Source: Nilaparvata lugens (Eukaryota; Arthropoda; Insecta; Hemiptera; Delphacidae). Taken from it: 64,000 bases of DNA. The translations under genes and the position numbers were made by a program. This document shows positions 56,936-64,000 of this stretch, one piece after another (the first letter of the stretch is position 1; every line of letters starts with the position of its first letter). Under the pieces are notes generated by a model, which saw only the letters and a list, made by a program, of their open reading frames with translations, ran no database searches and had not been told where the DNA came from. The DNA is taken from NCBI RefSeq assembly GCF_014356525.2, contig NC_052508.1, positions 61,445,800 to 61,509,799 of the forward strand, read 5' to 3'.

Positions 56936-57378
56936 GCCAGTGCGATTGGGTAGTAGTTAATTATGTATTTATTGATTGTTTCTGCAAACAGGCACATGTT
57001 TTTCAAACTTATATCACTGTGGGGTATCACTGCGACCACAGAGTTAACCGCTTCGCTGAAGTATAATGTTGAATAATGATCACTAGCAACTGATTTAGCG
57101 AATTTCCTTTAGTAGGAGAAGGACTGTGATACAAAAGAGCAGGGCTTTAGCACTGAATTATATTCTCAAATCTATTATCATTGAGTCACTCCACCCTGTC
57201 TTTCTTCTTCTCACCCTCACTGGATTCCTTCTTCTCTAAGCCCTCTTTCATAACCAACTCCCACTTCATGAAATACTGTTTCCTCTTCTTGTTTCTCTTG
57301 ACACTCTTTATCCTTCTCCAACAATACGTCCGTCTCACTTTTCATTCACAATAATTATTGTTGATCAGCTGATTTCAG
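56936..57378. other. No gene supported
   Basis: Becomes C/T-rich from about 57190. No recognised feature. Confidence 0.5.
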
Positions 57379-57960
57379 CTCCTTCTTCTTCTTCTTCTTC
57401 TTCTTCTTCTTCGTCTGCCTTTTTTTTACTTCTTCTTCCTCCTCTCCTACGTATTTTCTATCACCCACACTTTCATTCCATACTAATCGTTCAACCACCC
57501 ATTCCTTTTCCTTCCCCCACTATTCTCGCCATCACGTGATTAATGATGGCGATTTCTCACAACTCTTCTTTCGGCCACCTCTTCTTATTCTTCTCTACTT
57601 ACTCTTCCTCCTCCTTCTGATAGTTCTCCTCATTGGATCCTGCTTTTCGCGTCCTCTTCTCTTTCTTCTGCTCCACCTGTTTTTCCTGTCTGTTCGTCCA
57701 CTTCTTCTACATGTTTCTCAGACACCATCTTGTCACCTCACCTCCTCCTACTCCTTCACCACCCCTTCCTGCTACCGGTTTTTTATTTTTTTTCTTCTTC
57801 TTCTTCTTCTTCTTGCAATCCGTTTCCTTCTCCTCTCGTTCCTGCTTCTGATTCTTTATTTTCTTCTTCTGCTTCTTTATATTTTCTTCTTCTTCTCCTT
57901 CTTCTCTTCTTCTTCTTCTTCTTCTCCTTCTTCTTCTTCCTTCTCCTCGCTCCCATCTTA
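57379..57960 (+). repeat. (TTC)n polypyrimidine region
   Basis: Pure (TTC)n at 57380-57412, and dense TTC with interruptions at 57775-57955. The frame 57536-58243 and its opposite-strand Lys/Glu/Arg frames are translations of this tract. Confidence 0.92.
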
Positions 57961-58634
57961 CCTCTTTAATTCGCACCTCCCCTCCTCATGCTTTCTTTCT
58001 TCCTTCAATATTTCATCCTTCTCTCACTACGATGATTGTAAGCCACATCGATTGTCAAGTTCCATTCCATCGTCATTTAAACTCATTGATACTCCATTAT
58101 CGTTAGTAATTCGCTGCATTGACCAATGGCCAATACTTGACAAATTAAATATTATTTTATCATTATTATCATTTCGGTTGAATGGCGATTCACTAATCCC
58201 ATTCAATGTATTCGAATATGTTATATTATTGATAGAGCTCTAGACACTAAGACTAAGTAACAATAAATATCATACTAAAGCCCAATACTGATACTAATGA
58301 CTCCCTAATAATAATTTGGGAACTTGATAACGGTATAATTGGTCGGAACCGATAGTGTCTGTAAAAGAGGAATAGAATAGCTTTAGAAAGAGTAGGCCTA
58401 TACAAAATGAAAATACAATTTGAAAGAATAAGAATGAGAAAGTTACCTTAATTAAATTAGTTTCTCAGTTCACCGGTATTGAAAGTTCCATTCTCTCAGT
58501 TAATTCAGAAAATCTCCAACAATAAGGACACAATAATCAATTTCCGAAACATTAATGGAATTTGAAAGCCCTCAAGTTCCCTTTAAACCTCGTTGAAACA
58601 GAAAAGTGATCCTGAAATTGTATCGGTTTTAAGA
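57961..58634. other. No gene supported
   Basis: Mixed sequence with no recognised feature. Confidence 0.5.
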
Positions 58635-58790
58635 CAATGGATGGAGCTGAAAGCAGCGGCGGCGGCGGCGGCTTAAATTCGTTTATTGTTTGGGCAAATG
58701 GCATTAATTATTCCCTGGCTTGCTTCCATTTCGGTCCGTATAACGCAGTCAAGTCAGACACTTCTTTCGCTCAACTCGTTTCGATAAAAC
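58635..58790. promoter_or_regulatory. Candidate conserved non-coding element with (GGC)n
   Basis: A (GGC)5-6 run (58656-58672) adjoins TTAAATTCGTTTATTGTTTG, GGCATTAATTATTCCC and TTCGGTCCGTATAACGCAG. High complexity plus homeodomain/Fox-type cores (TTTATTG, ATTAATTA) make it stand out. There is no direct evidence of function. Confidence 0.2.
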
Positions 58791-59380
58791 ACTCAGTTTA
58801 CAACAATTAGACAACCGCTCTGCTTTCTTATTGAACTAATGGATTGTTAAGTGCATTAGCAAATTCTATTCTCATAGTCTTCTCAATCCTACATTTTTTT
58901 TCTATTGTGCATTCCTCTTTATCTTTGAAACATTTTCAACATTATTCCGTTTTGAAACCTCCATTTTCCCTACTTCTACCGCTGCACTGCCATGAGCAGA
59001 TCTTCGAATGCTCCATCTTCAATATTGAATCGACATTTCTCCATTACGGAAAATCTCTGTCCTATCTCCTGAAAATCACAATTCAGTGTAATTGTATTTG
59101 CATTTCTATCATTCATTCTATAAGTCTGCGCATTATTTTATGATACTTTGTTTTCTCATTTTCTTCGTCCATTCCTAGATTTGAAAATTTTAATATATTA
59201 TTCCTTCTCCATCGTTCTCTATTTCTACGTTACCGCTCCTGATGAAAACATTTTTAATTCTCATATTTTAACAATCGTGGCTGCTTCAAATAATTTCATA
59301 TCATCTCTGTTCCGTGTATTGTTTCTATTAATGCTAATTTTCTGCCAAGGAACAGATAAATGAACTTGCATTAGATTCTC
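58791..59380. other. No gene supported
   Basis: T-rich. The frames at 58844-59143 and 59148-59363 have no family resemblance. Confidence 0.5.
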
Positions 59381-59384
59381 ATTG

Positions 59385-59509
<125 letters not shown>

Positions 59510-60260
59510 AAATGAATTTATCAAACATTTCAACGACTTGAAACTTTCATAAATTGCACGTCTTGGTAATTTCAAGATGGATTCAAGCTGTCATTGATAT
59601 CGGGCAACTAATTAATTCATTGAGAAGGACATCTCTACATAAGTGCACTCTTCCTATTCTGTAGACACCTACTTTGCAGTGTAGCTACTAGAGAAACTTT
59701 AGTTCTTCAGAGAAACTAAATCGTTCTTCCATGCTACTATCTGTTGTAGACATCAATATGATATCTATTTCATATATCGTATATTTTCTCGAGTGATACG
59801 CGCATGTATACCAGCGCAAACTTCTTCAATCTGAAACTAGGTAAAAGGCATTAGCGTCAGCTTAGCTGGTGCAGGAAACACCTTGTTGTTAGATTAGTTC
59901 TGAAAACTTGTTCGAGAGCTGATATCATTTGGAGGCAGCTTTAACTTGTGTTCAATCCAATAGGATCATCACGATCTGGAGAGAACTGAGCATAGGAGTT
60001 TATATCATAACACAAATATGATATGATTCGATTCACTGATTTCGTTTCCTCATATTTATTCTGTATCCCTTCCGATATATATGGATGAATATGGCTATTC
60101 CATATAATATGTGAGTATATAATATTATGTTCCCTCCCACCTGATAGCTTTGCTGGAAATTGATTTGTAGGAGGTTAGAGTGGATGATGAGGATGGGCTC
60201 TGAAGCATTGGAGAATAAAGATAAGAGCGAATGATGATGGCAGATTCAGAAGAGCTGAAG
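59510..60260. other. No gene supported
   Basis: AT-rich with no recognised feature. Confidence 0.5.
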
Positions 60261-60399
60261 AAGAAGAGAAAGAAAGAGAAGAAGAAGAAGAAGAAGAAGA
60301 AGAAGAAGAAGAAGAAGAAGAAGAAGAATAATAAGAAGAAGAAATATAAGAAGAAGAATAAGAAGAAAAAGAATAAGAAGAAGAAAAGAAGAAGAAGAA

Positions 60400-60430
<31 letters not shown>

Positions 60431-60595
60431 AAGAAGAAGAAGAGAAGAAGAAGAAGAAGAGAAGAAGAAGAAGAAGAAGAAGAAGAAGAGAAGAAGAAGA
60501 GAAGAAGAAGAAGAAGAGAAGAAGAAGAAGAAGAAGAAGAAGAATAAGAAGAAGAAGAAGAGGAAGAGAAGAGAGAGAGAGAGAAAGAGAGAGAT
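60261..60595 (+). repeat. (GAA)n microsatellite, about 330 bp
   Basis: Long GAA array with scattered TAA and GAGA interruptions, ending in (GA)n. Poly-Lys/Arg/Glu and poly-Leu/Ser frames are artefacts. Confidence 0.97.
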
Positions 60596-60844
60596 TGATT
60601 GATTGATTGAGTACTTTATTTATGTAGATCACAATATATACTGGCTTATACACTTAAATACAATAGCTTACAATACAGCAAAATTATAGATGAATTTACA
60701 TAATATAGACTAAGAAAATAATTATTGAACTGTATATGATATGAAAAAGCAATTTGTAATATAATAACTATAGATAACTATATTGTTATGCATCTACATA
60801 GAGAGAGAGAAAGAGAGTGAGAGAGAGGAGAGAGAGAGAGAGGA
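60594..60844 (-). mobile_element. LINE 3' end with (GATT)n tail, duplicate 1
   Basis: (ATTG)4 then AGTACTTTATTTATGTAG. On the minus strand this reads as a 3' UTR ending CTACATAAATAAAGTACTCA and (CAAT)n, with AATAAA before the tail. It is followed by a (GA)-rich stretch and is repeated at 61017. Confidence 0.6.
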
Positions 60845-60969
60845 AGTCCAAGAGAAAGAAACAAAAGAGGACAGAGATAATCATCTATCGGAAAAGATTA
60901 TAAACATATCTGGAATTTGAGTAAAGAGAACGAAAGGCAGGAGAAAAATTCAGGAAAGAGTGAATGAAG

Positions 60970-60973
60970 AGTT

Positions 60974-61016
<43 letters not shown>
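60970..61016 (+). repeat. (GA)n microsatellite between the duplicates
   Basis: About 20 GA units directly before duplicate 2. Confidence 0.95.
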
Positions 61017-61017
<1 letters not shown>

Positions 61018-61264
61018 TTGATTGATTGATTGAGTACTTTATTTATGTAGATCACAATATATACTGGCTTATACACTTAAATACAATAGCTTACAATACA
61101 GCAAAATTATAGATGAATTTACATAATATAGACTAAGAAAATAATTATTGAACTGTATATGATATGAAAAAGCAATTTGTAATATAATAACTATAGATAA
61201 TTATATTGTTATGCATCTACATAGAGAGAGAGAAAGAGAGTGAGAGAGAAAAGAGAAAGAGAAA
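61017..61264 (-). mobile_element. LINE 3' end with (GATT)n tail, duplicate 2
   Basis: Almost identical to 60594-60844 over about 245 bp, including the trailing GAGAGAGAAAGAGAGTGAG. The only clear internal change seen is ATAACTATATTG versus ATAATTATATTG. The offset is 423 bp, and the flanking GA repeats are duplicated as well. Confidence 0.85.
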
Positions 61265-61403
61265 GTGAGTGGGTTGAACTGTATTAGGAAGGAAGAAAGG
61301 TACATAGAGAGGAGAAAATCATGTTAAAACAGAGTAAAAGGAGGAGATATGAGAGAAAACAGTAACAATCCATCGATAGGATAAGCCAGTGACTGGAGTA
61401 TTT

Positions 61404-61495
61404 CATAGCAGGAAATCAAATTGTCAGAATGCCTCACATATAAAATCAATGTTTCCCATTCAAACAATGCTGACAGTTTAGAGTGAGTCTCACTC
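61404..61495. mobile_element. Fold-back element, copy 5 of 5
   Basis: CAAATTGTCAGAATGCCTCAC on the left half, and CAATGCTGACAGTTTAGAGT then GAGTCTCACT on the right half. Shares both cores with the units at 738 and 10568. Confidence 0.6.
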
Positions 61496-61933
61496 ACTAG
61501 TTGCAGAGTTCTGAAGTTGTGCATCGACCCCATAACCGGCACTCATCTCTTCCAGTCGCTGGAGAAACTGGAGAATAACAATTCTGGAGCGGATTAAATG
61601 TTTCCAGGGGGTTGAAAGGGGTTAATAGGGGTGGTAGGGGGTGAGTAGCAAGTGGCGTTTGTGCTAAGTGTGGCTTAAAACCTCTGAAACCGACACCGCT
61701 ACGCACTTTGGGTTTGACTAAACTTTGCCCACAATAAAAATCTTCCAGAGCTGGTTAGTCGAATTATTTTTCCAGATAGAGCGATTACACTGAGTTCCCA
61801 GCATGTTTTTTATGGGAATCGTGTGATCAGTCTGAATGAGGTTCTCTATGACAATGACAGTCTCTGGATTTCAAGGGAAGCGAGGGATGTGCTCTAAGAG
61901 CTTATTAGGGTTTGAATCTTTGAATGATAGCTC
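61496..61933. other. No gene supported
   Basis: Mixed sequence with a G-rich patch at 61605-61645. No recognised feature. Confidence 0.5.
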
Positions 61934-62065
61934 CACACTACCGATTCCTTGCCGACACGACAGGACAGAATGTCATTTGATTGGCTGATTGTCGATACGC
62001 GGCACAATCGGAGAACATTCTGTCCTGTCGTGTCGTGCCGTGTCGGCGAGAATACGGGATGTGTG
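61934..62065. mobile_element. 132-bp MITE with GC-rich inverted repeats
   Basis: The left end CACACTACCGATTCCTTGCC and the complement of the right end, CACACATCCCGTATTCTCGC, lead into matching GCCGACACGACAGG and ACAGAATGT arms. The right arm has an extra GTGCC step (GTGTCGTGCCGTGTCGGC). No protein and no clear target duplication. Confidence 0.7.
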
Positions 62066-62381
62066 AAAATGGCCGTTGAGGTCAATTAATGTAAACATAG
62101 TCAAGGGCCGGTTCCCGACCTCAGGATTTACCCAAGTTCTAGACTTTAAACATCTAGAGTCAGAAAAGTGTTTTCTCTTCGTAAAAATGTGTGGAAATAG
62201 ATTATCCATAATGGCAATCTCAAAAATGTTTGCCATCATAGAAAAATCCAAGATGGCGGCTAAAAATATGATTTCAAGAGTTTGAAGTTATATCCACCAT
62301 AGTAAAAAATGGTGGAATTGGATAGTAAAATTGGAATAAAATTTACTACTAATGTAGGAAATTTTATTTATTGTATTTCCA
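62066..62381. other. No gene supported
   Basis: Contains CAAGATGGCGGCTAAAAATA (about 62248), similar to phrases in the ACTTTCC repeats, so it may hold a small fragment of that family. Confidence 0.4.
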
Positions 62382-63242
62382 AATAATAATAATAATAATA
62401 ATAATTTCTCTGGATGTTGGACGACACATCCAGAAGAGTTTATTCATAAATTCACACATTACATATTTTTTCATACATTTTCAATAATATAACAAATTCA
62501 AGGTTTACAAAATGATACCTCACTATATAATATATGTGTCGAGGTTATCATCAAAGTAATACTAATTTATGCTACAACAGATAATACAAAAATTCCAAAA
62601 AATCTAAAACTATAATATCTATTACCCTAAGCATCAATATCATAAATATACTAAACCGAGGTTCTATTTTCTACCTATAAATTACCTTATTTGAAAAGAA
62701 TACTACTTAAATCTAAATCCTACTTACTATTAGTTCCTCACTACTTTGTATCCCAATACTGAATAACCAAAGTCCAATTTTTCTTTTGAAGCTATTGAAA
62801 TTTTCCTCTCCTTTGATTTCCAATGGTATTCTATTAGATATTGTAGGCCCTAAATATCCTAGTGATCTTTGCCCAAATGCTGTATTCATTCTTGGTACTT
62901 CTTGATTGTAACGTTCTCTTATTCTAGTATTATGGATGGCTATGATTTATGATATGGTTCCTTTTTTGATGTTTTTTCATATACCCTAATAACAACAATA
63001 TATACAATTGCCTAACGCTGAGTACTCTATTTTCTATAAATAATTCTACAGTTGGAAACTGGATTTCCCTGTTTCCCATTATTTTCAAAATGCGTTTTTG
63101 AGTTTTAAATAATGGATCTATAAAACTGAAGTTAGCTGCACCCCAAACTAACAGACCGTACCTTAAAAGAGATTCAACTAATGTTAAGTATACAGTTTTT
63201 AACATTTCTTTGTGTATGATACGCCTTAATTGATAGAATTTA
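62382..63242 (-). pseudogene. 5'-truncated LINE: C-terminal remnant with (TTA)n tail
   Basis: The minus strand starts near 63242 in frame with FYQLRRIIHKEM. It continues LKTVYLTLVESLLRYGLLVW and FIDPLFKTQKRILKIMGN, a standard thumb/C-terminal module of CR1/jockey-type elements. At about 62940 the frame slips by one. It then reads HNTRIRERYNQEVPRMNTAF, GQRSLGYLGPTISNRIPLEI and FNSFKRKIGLWLFSIG. The 3' UTR follows to a (TTA)n at 62382-62405. The upstream catalytic YXDD domain is absent. It is distinct from the LINEs at 27100 and 54283. Confidence 0.85.
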
Positions 63243-64000
63243 ATATTATGTACATTTTATTAACTAGATTGCTTTTTGTATTTTCATGGAAATATTGTTT
63301 TTTATTATTATAATGAGATAAATCAAGAATTCAAGTAGATGTAAATTATAGAAAGGGTTACGATAATAGTGTTATCTGCTATCAAGTGTTTCGATATTTC
63401 TTAGTATCAAGTACATCAAATATGGGAAGAGAATATTGTGTTATTCTATGTTTGTGATAAGTGCTTATCAAATGTAATTTCTTATCATCTCACTACACTC
63501 GTACAACCAACAAGTAATGTTTCCAAAACTCATAATTTATCCAGCCCAACCTCTTCCTTCCAAATCCTTGGCAAGATTTTTTCGCAATAAATTTACAAAA
63601 TTAAGTTCAAATATCCCTTAACGTCAAAACTATCAAGCTCGGTAAGACCAGAGTTATCAGATGAGAACTGTGCAGCAAGTTGAGTCGAACCGACTCATTT
63701 GCTCCGGCCAACTGTTTGAGAGAGAAACAACAAATTGCCTCTCATAATATTCAGCCATCAATCTCTCCCAACTTCGCCATTTAATTTCGTCTCCCTACTG
63801 TTTACTCACTGCACCAACCGTTTCTCCAACTAAATTACAACATTTCCAACTCCCGGCAACTATTCATATCCGCGACTCTGAAAACAAGCAAGAGTGAGAG
63901 AGGAAAAGAGAAAGAGAGAGAGAGAGTGAGATAGAAACAGGAAACGGAGAGAGAAAGAGGAAGACAGTGGGAGAGAAATTTTATGTGAATGATGAGATAT
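63243..64000. other. No gene supported; GA-rich at the end
   Basis: AT-rich, then a GA/AGAG-rich patch at 63890-63980. No recognised feature. Confidence 0.5.

Noticed and set aside
60231..60653. Lys/Arg-rich plus-strand and Leu/Ser-rich minus-strand frames
   Set aside because: They translate the (GAA)n array and its complement, with no unique sequence.

Overview
The window looks like non-coding, transposon-rich chromosomal DNA from an insect. It is AT-rich and packed with simple repeats: (TG)n, (GA)n, (ATC)n, (GAA)n and long polypurine or polypyrimidine stretches. It carries debris from most eukaryotic transposon classes. From memory only, the repeat that opens with ACTTTCCTTGCCC and closes with GCAAGGAAAGTTGTGTGAG suggests a delphacid planthopper (Nilaparvata-like hemipteran); that needs a database search. 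I found no host protein-coding exon, rRNA or functional tRNA that I can defend. Most long open frames are translations of simple repeats or of transposon sequence, and many lack an ATG.

Layout. 1-13 kb: a small fold-back family (738-839, 4808-4909, 10568-10662), two copies of the ACTTTCC repeat (1362-2933, 5106-6573, the second with nested insertions), an inverted-repeat MITE (6918-7149), a possible regulatory patch with an RFX-type X-box (8230-8335), and a MITE with a 7-bp target duplication (9992-10266). 13-20 kb: a Tc1/mariner-type MITE that keeps a broken helix-turn-helix gene (13703-14249), a 232-bp tandem duplication, a 43-bp minisatellite, and a non-autonomous Helitron with textbook termini (19551-20241). 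20-30 kb: mostly featureless AT-rich DNA, with a possible regulatory cluster (23866-23987), a 216-bp near-perfect palindrome (26485-26700) and a 5'-truncated LINE (27100-27595).

30-42 kb: a tRNA-Lys-like SINE head, a probable solo LTR (33401-34647) inserted next to a sequence whose paralogue 2.5 kb away lacks it, a TA-flanked MITE (37684-37955) and inverted repeats. 42.4-52.0 kb: the dominant object, a 9.6-kb LTR retroelement. Its direct repeats of about 2.62 kb are unusually long and about 99% identical by eye. The internal region has a duplicated tRNA-Lys-type primer site and one 636-codon Gag-like frame, but no visible protease, reverse transcriptase or integrase. The right LTR runs into a minisatellite of roughly 100-bp units.

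53-64 kb: the third ACTTTCC copy (53336-54262) followed by a LINE C-terminal remnant (54283-54528), a 30-bp minisatellite and CpG-rich patch (55.0-55.5 kb), long TTC, ATC and GAA microsatellites, a duplicated LINE tail inside GA repeats (60591-61262), another fold-back copy, another MITE and a minus-strand LINE remnant (62382-63242).

The elements do not form a pathway. The region reads as a layered record of insertions, with non-autonomous elements that depended on enzymes encoded elsewhere. The best candidates for something undescribed are the long-LTR gag-only retroelement with its LTR open frames, the five-copy fold-back family, the Helitron with a mirrored 3' end, and the large palindrome.
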